From: Caballeronia terrestris
Lineage (GTDB): Bacteria > Pseudomonadota > Gammaproteobacteria > Burkholderiales > Burkholderiaceae
Length of the DNA stretch: 64,000 bases
Direction of reading: 5' to 3'
Assembly: GCF_001544515.1 (NCBI RefSeq)
Contig: NZ_FCOL02000023.1
Span: 1-64,000 of the forward strand
The position numbers and the translations under genes were made by a program. The first letter of the stretch is position 1; every line of letters starts with the position of its first letter. Below, piece by piece: positions 9,125-18,224 of this stretch. Below the pieces are notes generated by a model. It did no database searches. It had not been told where the DNA came from and saw only the letters and a program-made list of their open reading frames with translations.

Positions 9125-9771
9125 GGTGTCTCCTGCTTGGGCTTCGGCGTGTTCGGCAATCCAGTGCCAATCATCGAATCGCGTGTCACAAGTTCGGCCA
9201 GCGCCTCTTCGGAAAACGCTTCGGTTCCGGGCGGCTGCATCGGCAACACGAGGTAGCGAACTTCAGCCGTGGAGTCCCACACACGAAACTCGACCTCCGC
9301 AGGCAATTCGTAGCCGAACTCCTTCAGTACGCCGCGAGGATCGATGACGGTACGCGACCGGTAAGGTGCCGATTTGTACCAGACAGGCGGAAGCCCGAGC
9401 ACAGGCCACGGATAACACGAGCACAACGTGCAGACCACCATGTTGTGCACGGTGGGGGTGTTTTCCAGCGCGACCATGTGCTCGCCCTGCCGGCCAGTGT
9501 AGCCAAGCGATGCGATCGCTGCGGTGGCGTCGTCGAGCAGCCATTGCCTGTACGCCGGATCACGCCACGCTTTCGCGACGACGCGCGCGCCATTGTGCGG
9601 CCCGACCTTGTGCTCGTAGGTCTCGATGAGGATGTCGAGCGCGTGCGGATCGACGTACCCCTTCTCTACTAGCAGGGACTCGAGGGCACGCACACGCAGA
9701 TCCATCTCCGACAACTCGCTGCCGTGGTGGTGGTGGTCGTGAGCGTCACTAGCAGAATCGTTTCCGTTCAT
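9121..9771 (-). CDS. nthA: Nitrile hydratase alpha subunit, cobalt type
   Basis: The catalytic metal site VCTLCSC (Cys114, Cys117, Cys119 from the chosen start) is intact. A Thr after the first Cys is typical of cobalt enzymes, whereas iron enzymes usually have Ser. The two later cysteines are the ones oxidised to sulfinate and sulfenate in this family. A His-rich stretch near the N-terminus (HDHHHHG) is seen in some homologues and may help metal capture. I chose the ATG at 9771 because the open frame further upstream encodes nothing family-like; the ribosome binding site is weak. Length 216 residues. No amidase gene follows, so amides made here must be handled elsewhere. Confidence 0.93.
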   Translation of the reverse strand: MNGNDSASDAHDHHHHGSELSEMDLRVRALESLLVEKGYVDPHALDILIETYEHKVGPHNGARVVAKAWRDPAYRQWLLDDATAAIASLGYTGRQGEHMVALENTPTVHNMVVCTLCSCYPWPVLGLPPVWYKSAPYRSRTVIDPRGVLKEFGYELPAEVEFRVWDSTAEVRYLVLPMQPPGTEAFSEEALAELVTRDSMIGTGLPNTPKPKQETP

Positions 9772-9893
9772 CGCAGTTGGCCAAAAACTATCAACAGACA
9801 AAACGAGTATGGTTCGCGCAAGGTGTAAATGCAAACTCGGACAAGTATGCGCCCCTTTCATCAGGAGAGAACCAGGCCTGCGGAATGTCTTGT

Positions 9894-9909
9894 ACTATCG
9901 CCGCATAGT
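9894..9909. promoter_or_regulatory. Short inverted repeat between nitrile hydratase and hydrolase genes
   Basis: ACTAT and ATAGT arms are separated by six bases in the 212-base gap between the divergent nthA and lipoprotein-hydrolase genes. The size suits a dimeric regulator, but the match is short and could be chance. Confidence 0.25.
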
Positions 9910-9983
9910 GCCTATCGTCCAGTGCAGGAATGTCACCTCGCTGCCATGCAGCAGCTTCGACATGAATGACGGGAGAGCCGAGC

Positions 9984-11531
9984 ATGACGAGACCTGCAAA
10001 GCATTGCGTGGTTGTCGCGGCGGTTTGCCTCGCGCTCGTGTGCCTGATGACCGCATGCTCAGGCGGCGGCTCGAACGGCCCACCCGCTCTTGCGGCCTCC
10101 TTCCAGACCATCACCTGTCCCCAGCCGAACATCGCGGGCTTCCCAGATCTCGACTTTCCGCCGACTGTTCAGTGTGGCTACCTCACCGTTCCCGAAAATC
10201 GCACCAAGCCTGACGGGCGCCGTATCCGCATCTTCGTAATGCGCGCCCCCGCAGTCTCGGCGACGCCCAGGCGTGACCCCGTCGTCTATCTCTCGGGCGG
10301 CCCCGGCGGCGCCGGCTCGTTCGAGGTCGCATTCATGGTCCAGCACGGACTCAACGCCGAGCGCGACATTATCTTCGTCGACCAGCGCGGCACGCATCGC
10401 GCCGATCCCCTGCTGCCGTGCCCCGGCTGGGAGCAGTTCCTGTTCGACGCAGTGAGCGTTCCCTTCGCGTCCGATTCCAGCACTGCCGCCGACGTCGCGG
10501 CGATCAAGGCGTGCCACGATCAACTGGCCGCGACCGGCGTCGATCTCGCTGCGTACAACAGCACGGAGAACGCCGCCGACATCGCCGACCTGCGCGTGGC
10601 ACTCGGCATCGATAGCTGGAACGTCTACGGTGTCTCCTACGGATCGCGACTCGCGCTGACTATCCTGCGCGATCATCCGCAGGGCATCCGAAGTGTGGTT
10701 CTCGATTCGGTCTCGCCGCCCACGGTCAACATCGTCGAGTTGTGGTGGACGGCTCCGGCCAGTTCGTTCAAGGCGATTTTCGCCGCGTGCGCCGCTCAGC
10801 CGACCTGCGCCAAGGCTTACCCGAACCTGGCATCGGACTTTACCGCGACGGTCAACCGCCTCGACCAGACGCCGGCGATCACGCAAGTCAAGGACGATTC
10901 CGGCGCACTGGTGACGGTCAACGTCGACGGGTTCTCTTTCGCCTATACGATGATCATGGCGAGCGAACGAAGCGACGCTTCCAGCGTCCCCAAAATGATC
11001 GACGACATGGCGCGCGGCGATCCCGGCTCAGTGGCAGCCGACTATCTCGCCTTGCGTGGCCCGCATGAGTTCGTCGGGCTCGGGGGCACCGGTCTGGCCC
11101 TCGACGTGTTCTGCGCGGAGAGCGCCAATCTCACCACCGAGGCAGCGACGTTGGCGAAAGCGAAAGCGGCGCTTCCCGGCTTCCCGGATCGCGTGCTGAA
11201 GATTCAGCCCAAACAGGGACGGCTTTTCTACGAGTGCCCGGTGTGGAACGTCGGCCGCGCGGACCCGTCGGTGAGCGCCCGGATCGTGAGCGACGTGCCG
11301 GTGCTGGTCCTCGAAGGTTCCTTCGATGCCGCGACCGCGCCCGAGTGGGTCGACGTGATCACGCCGGACCTCAAGAACGCTCAAGTCGTGCCGTTTCCGT
11401 TCACGGGCCACTCGGTGCTCGGCAAGTCCAAGTGCGCGCCCGCGATCATGTCGGCCTTCCTCGATAACCCGACCCAGCCGGTCGACTCGACCTGCGCCGC
11501 GCAAACGACGCTGACGTTTGCTACGCGATGA
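9984..11531 (+). CDS. Alpha/beta-hydrolase lipoprotein (TAP-like, tripeptidyl or proline aminopeptidase group)
   Basis: The N-terminus is a lipoprotein signal peptide with a lipobox ending LMTAC (Cys25), so the protein should be anchored on the outer face of a membrane. The mature part is an alpha/beta hydrolase: oxyanion region SGGPGGAGS, nucleophile elbow GVSYGSRLA, a C-terminal TAP-like domain with EGSFDAATA holding the likely acid residue, and the catalytic His in FTGHSVLG. Homologues cut N-terminal peptides or esters, so substrate is uncertain. The ATG at 9984 has GGGAGAG six bases upstream, better than the earlier ATG at 9966. It ends 18 bases from the convergent regulator gene. Confidence 0.85.
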   Translation: MTRPAKHCVVVAAVCLALVCLMTACSGGGSNGPPALAASFQTITCPQPNIAGFPDLDFPPTVQCGYLTVPENRTKPDGRRIRIFVMRAPAVSATPRRDPVVYLSGGPGGAGSFEVAFMVQHGLNAERDIIFVDQRGTHRADPLLPCPGWEQFLFDAVSVPFASDSSTAADVAAIKACHDQLAATGVDLAAYNSTENAADIADLRVALGIDSWNVYGVSYGSRLALTILRDHPQGIRSVVLDSVSPPTVNIVELWWTAPASSFKAIFAACAAQPTCAKAYPNLASDFTATVNRLDQTPAITQVKDDSGALVTVNVDGFSFAYTMIMASERSDASSVPKMIDDMARGDPGSVAADYLALRGPHEFVGLGGTGLALDVFCAESANLTTEAATLAKAKAALPGFPDRVLKIQPKQGRLFYECPVWNVGRADPSVSARIVSDVPVLVLEGSFDAATAPEWVDVITPDLKNAQVVPFPFTGHSVLGKSKCAPAIMSAFLDNPTQPVDSTCAAQTTLTFATR

Positions 11532-11549
11532 CGTAAAAGCGTCGCTCAG

Positions 11550-12491
11550 TCACGAACGCGCCTCACGCCGCACCTCCTGCGGCGGCAGGCCGAACCCGCG
11601 CATGAACGCTTCGCGCATGTGCCGGCGATCGCGAAACCCGGTCTCTTGCGCGATCACTTCCAGCGAGTGCCGGCTTTTCTCGATCAGCAGACGCGCGGCC
11701 TCGAGCCGCAGCCCTTCGATCGCCTTCGCGGGCGATTGTCCCGTCTCCTGCGTGAATACGCGGCTGAACTGCCGCGGGCTCAGATGCGCCGCGCTCGCGA
11801 GGTCCTCGACGGTGAGCGGCGCGCTCAGGTTCTTGCGCGCGTGGTTCAACGCATCCTGGACGCGGTCCGACTTCGGCGCGAGATCGAGCATTTCCGAATG
11901 CTGCGACTGCCCGCCCGCGCGCCGCTGATGCATCACGAGTTTGCGCGCAACCGAGCGCGCAATATCCGCGCCGAGATCTTTCTCGACCATCGCGAGCGCA
12001 AGATCGAGCCCCGCCGTCATGCCCGCCGACGTCCAGATCGGCCCATCGACGATGTAGATGCGATCTTCCTCGACGCGCACATCCCGAAACCGGCTCGTCA
12101 TGTCGCGCGCGTAGGCCCAATGCGTCGTCGCGCGCCGGTTCGCGAGGAGCCCCGCCTCGGCGAGCACGAAACCGCCCGTGCAGATGCCGGCGATGCGTCG
12201 CGCACGGCTGGCCGCGCGACGCAGGAACGCGAGCACCTCTGCGGACGGAGGCGAGGTGAGCGGCGCGTTGACGCCCGCCGCAATCCACGTGTCGATCGCA
12301 ATGCGCGCACTGAGGCGCTTCGTGCTGACGGACATGCCGAGTGAAGAACTCACATCGCCGCCTTCCGCCGAATAGTTCTCCATCCGGTAAAACGGCTCGC
12401 CAACTGACAGGTTCGCGTATTCGAAGACCGACTGCGACGCGAGCGCCATCACCTGGAATCCATCGCTCAATAAGTATCCGATTCGATGCAT
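11550..12491 (-). CDS. GlxA-type AraC family transcription regulator
   Basis: The protein pairs an N-terminal DJ-1/PfpI-like domain (about residues 1-180, with the nucleophile-elbow pattern GICTGGFVLAEAG) with a C-terminal AraC double helix-turn-helix (SAAHLSPRQFSRVFTQETGQSP and later IAQETGFRDRRHMREAFMRGFG). Such regulators sense unknown small molecules and activate nearby genes. The ATG at 12491 is preceded by GAAGAG; the longer frame would need a TTG start. It is divergent from the SDR gene 120 bases away, an arrangement common for this regulator class, so that SDR is the probable target. Confidence 0.9.
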   Translation of the reverse strand: MHRIGYLLSDGFQVMALASQSVFEYANLSVGEPFYRMENYSAEGGDVSSSLGMSVSTKRLSARIAIDTWIAAGVNAPLTSPPSAEVLAFLRRAASRARRIAGICTGGFVLAEAGLLANRRATTHWAYARDMTSRFRDVRVEEDRIYIVDGPIWTSAGMTAGLDLALAMVEKDLGADIARSVARKLVMHQRRAGGQSQHSEMLDLAPKSDRVQDALNHARKNLSAPLTVEDLASAAHLSPRQFSRVFTQETGQSPAKAIEGLRLEAARLLIEKSRHSLEVIAQETGFRDRRHMREAFMRGFGLPPQEVRREARS

Positions 12492-12610
12492 GCTCTTCAC
12501 CCGCTGCGCCAATGTCTTGAATCACGACCTTATATGTCATTTGCGCCGTCGTCAATCCGGCCGACAATGACTCCACGTAATCACCGATCAACCATCGAAT
12601 GGAGCACATC

Positions 12611-13411
12611 ATGACGAAGGAACAACAGGGCACGGCGCTCGTTACGGGCGCATCATCGGGTATCGGCGCCGTCTATGCCGAGCGGCTCGCGGCGCGCGGC
12701 TACGACCTGATTCTCGTCGCGCGCAACCGCGACCGGCTTCTGAGTCTCGCGGATCGCATCACGAACGCGACGCGACGGTCCGTCGAGGTCATCGACGCCG
12801 ATCTCAACGACCGCGCTTCGCTCGCCACGGTGGAGGCGAAACTGAGGGAAGACGCGAGCATCACGCTGCTCGTGAACAACGCGGGCGTTGGTACGCATAC
12901 TCCGCTGCTCGACAGCGATGTCGACACCATGACGCGCATGATCGATCTGAACGTCACCGCGCTCACGCGCCTCGCGTACGCAGCGGTGCCGGGCTTCGTC
13001 GCGCGTGGCAAGGGCGCGATCATCAACATCGCGTCGATCGTCAGCATCGCACCGGAGATCCTGAACGGCGTCTATGGCGGCACCAAGGCCTTCGTGCTCG
13101 CGTTCAGCCAGTCGCTGCATCACGAGCTGGCCAGCAAGGGCGTGAAGGTGCAGGCGGTGCTGCCCGGCGCCACGGCCACCGATTTCTGGCAGACCGGCGG
13201 CTTGCCGCTCGATCATCTCGATCCAGCCATCGTCATGTCCGCGAGCGACATGGTCGATGCGGCACTCGAAGGCTTCGATCGCGGCGAGTTCGTCACGATT
13301 CCGTCGCTGCACGACGGCGCGAAGTGGCACGCGTTCGAAGCGGCGCGTCAGGCAATGCTGCCGGAACTTTCGACGAGCACGCCCGCGCGCCGTTATGTCG
13401 CGGACCAGTGA
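12611..13411 (+). CDS. Short-chain dehydrogenase/reductase (SDR)
   Basis: A classical SDR of 266 residues: nucleotide-binding TGASSGIG near the N-terminus, NNAG after strand 4, a serine in NIASIVS, and the catalytic YxxxK in VYGGTKAF. An Arg at the end of strand 2 (VARNRDR) suggests NADPH preference. The ATG at 12611 has GGAG six bases upstream. The substrate is not predictable. It is divergent from the GlxA-type regulator and convergent with the DoxX gene. Confidence 0.9.
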   Translation: MTKEQQGTALVTGASSGIGAVYAERLAARGYDLILVARNRDRLLSLADRITNATRRSVEVIDADLNDRASLATVEAKLREDASITLLVNNAGVGTHTPLLDSDVDTMTRMIDLNVTALTRLAYAAVPGFVARGKGAIINIASIVSIAPEILNGVYGGTKAFVLAFSQSLHHELASKGVKVQAVLPGATATDFWQTGGLPLDHLDPAIVMSASDMVDAALEGFDRGEFVTIPSLHDGAKWHAFEAARQAMLPELSTSTPARRYVADQ

Positions 13412-13434
13412 AGGAGCGTGCAAATAGCGGCTCG

Positions 13435-13479
13435 ATCGCTCTCTTGGGCCTGATGTGCGCCCCAACCCTTGAGAGCGAT
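13435..13479. terminator. Possible bidirectional terminator hairpin
   Basis: Perfect 9-base arms ATCGCTCTC and GAGAGCGAT, with an inner TTGGG/CCCAA pairing, sit in the 90-base gap between the convergent SDR and DoxX genes. There is no long T-tract, so strength is uncertain, but position and symmetry fit a shared terminator. Confidence 0.5.
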
Positions 13480-13501
13480 GCGCGCTTTCCGCGCTACGCC
13501 G

Positions 13502-13915
13502 TTATTTCCTGTCGAACGAGTATTTCCCGGGACCCGTCACGCTCAGAAGCAGCAGGCCGCCCATGATGCTGATGTTCTTGTAGAAGTTGATCATGTTCGC
13601 GTACTGCTCCATACCTGTCATGGTCCAGAAGTGGTGGCCGATCAGGGCGGTACCGAGCGTATAAAGCGCGAGGAGCAGCGCAAGCGGCCGTGTGTAAAAG
13701 CCCACGACGATCGCGATGCCCACAGCGAATTCCATGACGACCGCGATGATTGCGGAGAGTGTCGGGGCAGGCGCGCCCGTCGACGTCATGTAGGCCACGG
13801 TGCCGGAAAAGCCGGTCAGCTTTTGCCAGCCAAAATAGACGAACAGCGCCATCAGCAGTACGCGCGCCAGGAGAATGAGTGCGTCTTTGCGTTGATCGAG
13901 GGAGAGGTATCGCAT
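13502..13915 (-). CDS. DoxX family membrane protein
   Basis: A 137-residue protein with four predicted transmembrane segments (LILLARVLLMALFVYFGW, AIIAVVMEFAVGIAIVVGF, LALLLALYTLGTALIGHHFW and a C-terminal segment with NISIMGGLLLLSV). The start pattern and the FGWQKL turn match DoxX proteins, small inner-membrane proteins linked to quinone or redox functions. Function unproven. It is divergent from the LysR gene at 14060, its likely regulator, separated by 144 bases. Confidence 0.85.
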   Translation of the reverse strand: MRYLSLDQRKDALILLARVLLMALFVYFGWQKLTGFSGTVAYMTSTGAPAPTLSAIIAVVMEFAVGIAIVVGFYTRPLALLLALYTLGTALIGHHFWTMTGMEQYANMINFYKNISIMGGLLLLSVTGPGKYSFDRK

Positions 13916-14059
13916 GATCGTTTTTCACCGGGTGTGGAGGAGTCGATCGGTCGAAGGCCTGTGTCTCCTTCAGCCGATGCATTGATCCAAGTGTAGGTCA
14001 ACCTGCGCGACTATAATCATCGTCAAACCGGAATCAGTGTCACGCTCAGGTGGACAATC

Positions 14060-14962
14060 ATGCAACTGGACGATATGCGGATATTTGTCGCGACCGTGGA
14101 AACGGGCAACTTCACCGCAGCGGCCAACAAGCTGCGGCTGTCGAAGCAGTTCGTGAGCCGGCGCGTGATGGCGCTCGAGGCTGCGCTCGGCGTGCGGTTG
14201 CTCGTGCGCAATACGAGAAAGCTGACGGTCACCGATCTCGGCTATGAGCTATGCGAGCGCGCGCGGCGAATACTGGGCGAAGTGGAGGAAGCCGAGCAGG
14301 CGATGTCGTCGAGAAGGGCCGAGCCGCGCGGGATGTTGAAGATCAGCGCGCCGATGTCGTTCGGCATGGACCATCTGTCGCCGCTCATCGCCGGGTTCGT
14401 GCAGACGAACCCCGATGTGCATTTCGACGTGGAGTTGAGCGACCGCTGGGTGGACATCGTCGGCGAGGGTTTCGACATGGCGCTACGCATCGGCACACTT
14501 CCCGACTCTACGTTGATCGCACACCGGCTGGCGGTGTTCCGCATGGTGGCTTGCTGCAGTCCGGGCTACCGGCGCAGGCGCGGCGTTCCCGCGGAACCCG
14601 CCGATCTCCAACGGCATGCGTGCCTGCTGTATGGGCAAGAAGGGCGCGCGGGATGGGAGTTCATCGTGGATGGCGCGCGCAAGACGTTCGATGCGCGCGG
14701 TCCGCTGCGGGCAAACAACGGTGAAGTGATCCGCGATGCGGCGGTCGCGGGACTCGGGATTGCGCTGCAGCCTGAGTTCATCGTTCACGACGCCTTGCAG
14801 CGGGGGGCGCTGGTGTCCATCCTGGAGCCCTACGTCCCGCCGCCGCTCACGCTATATGCCGTGTACCCGCATCATCGGCAAAGCTCCGTAACGATCCGCG
14901 CGTTCGTGTCGTTCCTGAGTGAACGGTTTGCGACGATTTTCGATCCGGCTGATCTTCGATGA
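14060..14962 (+). CDS. LysR family transcription regulator
   Basis: A 300-residue LysR regulator: winged helix-turn-helix at the N-terminus (DDMRIFVATVETGNFTAA, then KQFVSRRVMALEAALG) and a periplasmic-binding-like effector domain (LKISAPMSFGMDHLSP...). It resembles the DsdC/CrgA-type branch common in Burkholderia that control adjacent divergent oxidoreductase or DoxX genes. The DoxX gene is divergent from it, so it is the obvious target. It is convergent with msrA, ending 19 bases from the msrA stop. Confidence 0.9.
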   Translation: MQLDDMRIFVATVETGNFTAAANKLRLSKQFVSRRVMALEAALGVRLLVRNTRKLTVTDLGYELCERARRILGEVEEAEQAMSSRRAEPRGMLKISAPMSFGMDHLSPLIAGFVQTNPDVHFDVELSDRWVDIVGEGFDMALRIGTLPDSTLIAHRLAVFRMVACCSPGYRRRRGVPAEPADLQRHACLLYGQEGRAGWEFIVDGARKTFDARGPLRANNGEVIRDAAVAGLGIALQPEFIVHDALQRGALVSILEPYVPPPLTLYAVYPHHRQSSVTIRAFVSFLSERFATIFDPADLR

Positions 14963-14981
14963 ATCAGGGCGCCCCGCCGCG

Positions 14982-15686
14982 TCAGGACGCGCTCACCTTG
15001 AGAAGCACCGGATCATCACGATACAGCTCGGGGAACATGCGCTTCAGCCCGCTTACCTTGGGCAAATCGTTGATTGCGATATACGGCTGATCGGGATGAA
15101 GCGCCAGGTAATTCTGGTGATAGCTTTCCGCCGGATAGAACCCCTTGTAGTCTTCAACGCGCGTGACGATCGGCCCTGAAAACACATGCGCCTTGTCGAG
15201 CTGCGCGATATATGATTGCGCGACGCTGCGCTGCTGGGCATCGGCGGGGAAGATCGCCGATCGATACTGCGTGCCGTGATCCGGTCCCTGGTAATTCAGC
15301 TCCGTCGGGTTATGTGCGACCGAGAAGAAAATCTGCAACAACCGTCCGTAGGTGATCTGCGTCGGGTCGTACGTGATTTGCACCGATTCCGCGTGACCCG
15401 TATCGCCGCCGCTCACGGTTTCGTATCGCGCGGTGGCGGCCGTGCCACCCGCGTAGCCCGAGGCGACTTGCTTCACGCCGCGCACGTGTTCGAACACGCC
15501 CTGCACGCCCCAGAAACAGCCGCCCGCGAACAAAGCGGTTTCACTATGCGTCGCGCCGACTTTTTCGTCCTGGGCAGGCGGTGGAATCTTCGTCGCAGCT
15601 TCGCTCGAATTCGCGACGCGCTGCACAGCAAACACACTCGCCGCAATGGCGACGCAACCCGCAATCTTCATAAGGTTCTTCTGCAC
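14982..15686 (-). CDS. msrA: Peptide-methionine (S)-S-oxide reductase MsrA, exported
   Basis: The active-site motif GCFWG is at residues 56-60, with the following conserved SGYAGG, GHAESV and YHQNYL blocks. MsrA reduces the S-epimer of methionine sulfoxide in proteins. Unlike the cytoplasmic enzyme, this one has an N-terminal signal peptide (KIAGCVAIAASVFAVQRVA), so it should work in the periplasm. The GTG at 15686 has AAAGGA upstream; an internal ATG at 15671 is the alternative. It is the third gene of an operon after msrB and the dipZ-like gene (gap 29 bases), so electrons probably come from that thiol-disulfide protein. Confidence 0.93.
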   Translation of the reverse strand: MQKNLMKIAGCVAIAASVFAVQRVANSSEAATKIPPPAQDEKVGATHSETALFAGGCFWGVQGVFEHVRGVKQVASGYAGGTAATARYETVSGGDTGHAESVQITYDPTQITYGRLLQIFFSVAHNPTELNYQGPDHGTQYRSAIFPADAQQRSVAQSYIAQLDKAHVFSGPIVTRVEDYKGFYPAESYHQNYLALHPDQPYIAINDLPKVSGLKRMFPELYRDDPVLLKVSAS

Positions 15687-15715
15687 GATGTCCGTCCTTT
15701 AAAGGAGTAGTTGAA

Positions 15716-17521
15716 TCAGCCGAACGTGAACGCATACGCCTGCACGCCCGCATCGAGGAACTCGATCGAAAACGTGTGATCGGCGACGTCGCCCGTCTGG
15801 CGCACGAGTTGGTAAAGGCGTTGTTCGGTCACGATGCCGCTGCCGTCGGCGGCGACATCGGTGCCGTGCGCCGCGCCCGGCGCCGCGCCATCGACGCTCA
15901 CGCGAAACCGCACCGGCTTGCCGTCCTGACCCGGACCCAGCACGAGGTGAAGGTCGCGCGCATGAAACCGGTAGACGATGCGCCCCGACGGCTCCGTCAG
16001 CGTCGCGTGTTCGGCGCCGACCTTCCACGCGCCCGCCAATCCCCAATCGTTGACGACGGGCTGCGAAGGTGCCGCGTAGGTGTGCACCTTGTCCTGCGCT
16101 TCGCCGCCGGGCGACGCGAAATTCTCCGCACGCTGATAGCCGATATACGTTTCCGGTGATCGCATGTCGGTGCTGTCGGCCGCAGCCTGCACGCCTTGTG
16201 CGCTGCCGCTCGTGATCCCGAGCGCGACCTTCGATACGTCCGCATGTCCCGCTTCGGCCAGCAGTTGCTGGATCACTTTCTCCGATTCCGCATAGTCGCC
16301 CTCGCCGAAATGGTGATAGCGGATCTGCCCTTTAGCATCGACGAAATAATGCGCCGGCCAGTACTGGTTGTTCAGCGCGCGCCAGATCGCGAAGTCATTG
16401 TCGATCGCGACCGGATAATCGATGCCGAGATCATGCGTCGCCTTCTTCACGTTGCCGACATCGCGTTCGAAGGCGAATTCCGGCGCGTGCACGCCGATCA
16501 CGACCAAGCCCTGATCCTTGTACTTCTGTGCCCACGCCTTGACGTACGGCAGCGAACGCAGGCAGTTGATGCACGAGTACGTCCAGAAGTCGACAAGCAC
16601 GACTTTGCCGCGCAGGTCCTGAACCGTCAGCGGTGGCGAATTCAGCCACTGGACGGCACCGTTCAGCGTCGGCAGCACGCCTTCGACCGGCAGCGGCGCA
16701 GCGTTATTGGGTATGACTTGCGCGGCGCGCATCATCGCGCCCGAGTTGGCTGGCGCATTGGCATCGGCGGCAGCGGTCATCGCCAAAGGTGCCTTGCGGG
16801 GCGACAGCTTGTCCACCAGTTTCTGTTCTATGCCGCTCGTCGCGATGGTCGATACGCGTGTCAGCACACCCGTGTCGAGGCCGAGCGCGATCGCCAACAC
16901 GCCGCCCAGCATCGCCACGCCGATCCCGCGACGAACCCACTCGCCCGCGCCCAGCGAGCGTTTCATCGCCGCGAACACGCGTCCGCCGATCAGGAGCGCA
17001 ATCGCGAGCGAAGTCGCGGCGCCGGCTGCATAAGCCAGCAGCAACAGCGTGGTGCCGACGCTTGCGCCACGAAGCGCCGCGCCCGTCAGCACGAGACCGA
17101 GAATCGGACCGGCGCACGGCGCCCACAGCAGGCCGGTGCCGATGCCGAGCAGAAACGACGCACCGGGGCGAACCTGCTGGCCGTCTTCCTGCGCGAAGTT
17201 CGACAGCCGATTGCCGGCGCTCACGAAGGGACGCATCAGATGATCGGCGAAGCGCGGCAGCAGCAGCGTCAGACCGAAGATGGCGAGCAACGCGATAGCG
17301 AGCCAGCGGCCGTACTGATTGGCCTGCGTGACCCAGCCGCCGCCGACCGCGGCGAGCGTCGCGACGATGGCGAAGGTGAACGCCATCCCAGCGAGCAGCG
17401 GCAAGCCGCTCTTCACGAACGGCTGATCGGCGCGCGCGAAGACGAACGGCAGCACCGGCAGGATGCACGGACTGAGAATCGTGAGGGCGCCGCCGAGGTA
17501 GGCGAGAACGATGAGTAGCAT
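15716..17521 (-). CDS. dipZ: DipZ-like CcdA-thioredoxin fusion, periplasmic thiol reductant
   Basis: The 601-residue protein has three parts. Residues 1-230 are a CcdA membrane domain with the paired cysteines Cys19 (SPCILP) and Cys136 (APCAGP) that carry electrons across the inner membrane. Residues about 285-430 are a TlpA/redoxin domain with active site CINC (Cys317, Cys320). The remainder is the DipZ-type C-terminal beta domain. It would transfer electrons from cytoplasmic thioredoxin to periplasmic partners. Between msrB (21 bases upstream) and msrA (29 bases downstream), it is the natural reductant for both sulfoxide reductases. Confidence 0.9.
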   Translation of the reverse strand: MLLIVLAYLGGALTILSPCILPVLPFVFARADQPFVKSGLPLLAGMAFTFAIVATLAAVGGGWVTQANQYGRWLAIALLAIFGLTLLLPRFADHLMRPFVSAGNRLSNFAQEDGQQVRPGASFLLGIGTGLLWAPCAGPILGLVLTGAALRGASVGTTLLLLAYAAGAATSLAIALLIGGRVFAAMKRSLGAGEWVRRGIGVAMLGGVLAIALGLDTGVLTRVSTIATSGIEQKLVDKLSPRKAPLAMTAAADANAPANSGAMMRAAQVIPNNAAPLPVEGVLPTLNGAVQWLNSPPLTVQDLRGKVVLVDFWTYSCINCLRSLPYVKAWAQKYKDQGLVVIGVHAPEFAFERDVGNVKKATHDLGIDYPVAIDNDFAIWRALNNQYWPAHYFVDAKGQIRYHHFGEGDYAESEKVIQQLLAEAGHADVSKVALGITSGSAQGVQAAADSTDMRSPETYIGYQRAENFASPGGEAQDKVHTYAAPSQPVVNDWGLAGAWKVGAEHATLTEPSGRIVYRFHARDLHLVLGPGQDGKPVRFRVSVDGAAPGAAHGTDVAADGSGIVTEQRLYQLVRQTGDVADHTFSIEFLDAGVQAYAFTFG

Positions 17522-17542
17522 GGCGGTGGAAGGTGGATTGAG

Positions 17543-18055
17543 TTAAGCGGCAGCAGGCGTGAAGTTCATCGCCACGCCGTTCATGCAATAGCGCAGGCCT
17601 GTGGGTTTCGGGCCGTCGTCGAATACGTGGCCGAGATGGCCGCCGCAGCGGCGGCAGTGGACTTCGGTACGCGTCACGCCGAACGAACGGTCTTCGCGCG
17701 TCGCCACGGCATGATCGAGCGGCGCCCAGAAGCTCGGCCAGCCGGTGTGGCTGTCGAACTTGGTGCGCGAGCCGAACAGATCGAGCTTGCAGCCCGCGCA
17801 GCCGAACACGCCCGCGCGATGCTCGTCGTTCAGCGGACTGGTGTACGGCCGCTCCGTGCCTTCATGACGCAGCACCTCATACGCTTGCGGCGTCAGCATC
17901 TGGCGCCATTGCGCGTCCGTGTGCGTGACTTCGAAACCGCCGGCCGGCTTGCCGGCATCCATCGTCGCGGCAGCCAGCGGGCGCAGACGGCCCAAAGCCG
18001 CGAACGCCGCCACGGCCGTGCCGCCCGCGATCAAGAAGCGCCTTCTGCTTTGCAT
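17543..18055 (-). CDS. msrB: Peptide-methionine (R)-S-oxide reductase MsrB, Tat-exported
   Basis: The N-terminus SRRRFLIAGG is a twin-arginine signal, so the folded, metal-loaded enzyme is exported by Tat. The zinc site is two CxxC pairs (GCAGC and CRRCG), and the catalytic cysteine lies in RYCMNGVAMNF. GTKFDSHTGWPSF-type block is present (SRTKFDSHTGWPSFW). The ATG at 18055 has AAGGAG six bases upstream; a longer frame upstream is unsupported. It is the first gene of msrB-dipZ-msrA and is divergent from the response-regulator gene. Confidence 0.94.
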   Translation of the reverse strand: MQSRRRFLIAGGTAVAAFAALGRLRPLAAATMDAGKPAGGFEVTHTDAQWRQMLTPQAYEVLRHEGTERPYTSPLNDEHRAGVFGCAGCKLDLFGSRTKFDSHTGWPSFWAPLDHAVATREDRSFGVTRTEVHCRRCGGHLGHVFDDGPKPTGLRYCMNGVAMNFTPAAA

Positions 18056-18224
18056 GATGAACTCCTTCGGTGCGAATCTTCGGAAAGTGGCCACATTCTG
18101 GAACGCGGCCGATGTCGAAGTCCTCACGAAAAGTTAAATTAATCGTGATAACTCGGCGCCGAAAATTTTGCACAATGGCGTAATGGCCGGTTTTTATCGG
18201 TCTCACTTACGCCACGAACTGCTC

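Noticed and set aside
9791..9985. 63-codon minus-strand frame just before nthA (protein-like start with HVEAAAWQ)
   Set aside because: Low GC at third positions (about half), no ribosome binding site, and it sits in the divergent promoter gap.
16196..17518. 440-codon frame opposite the dipZ-like gene
   Set aside because: Antisense shadow of a GC-rich gene; Arg/Gln/His-rich with no domain.
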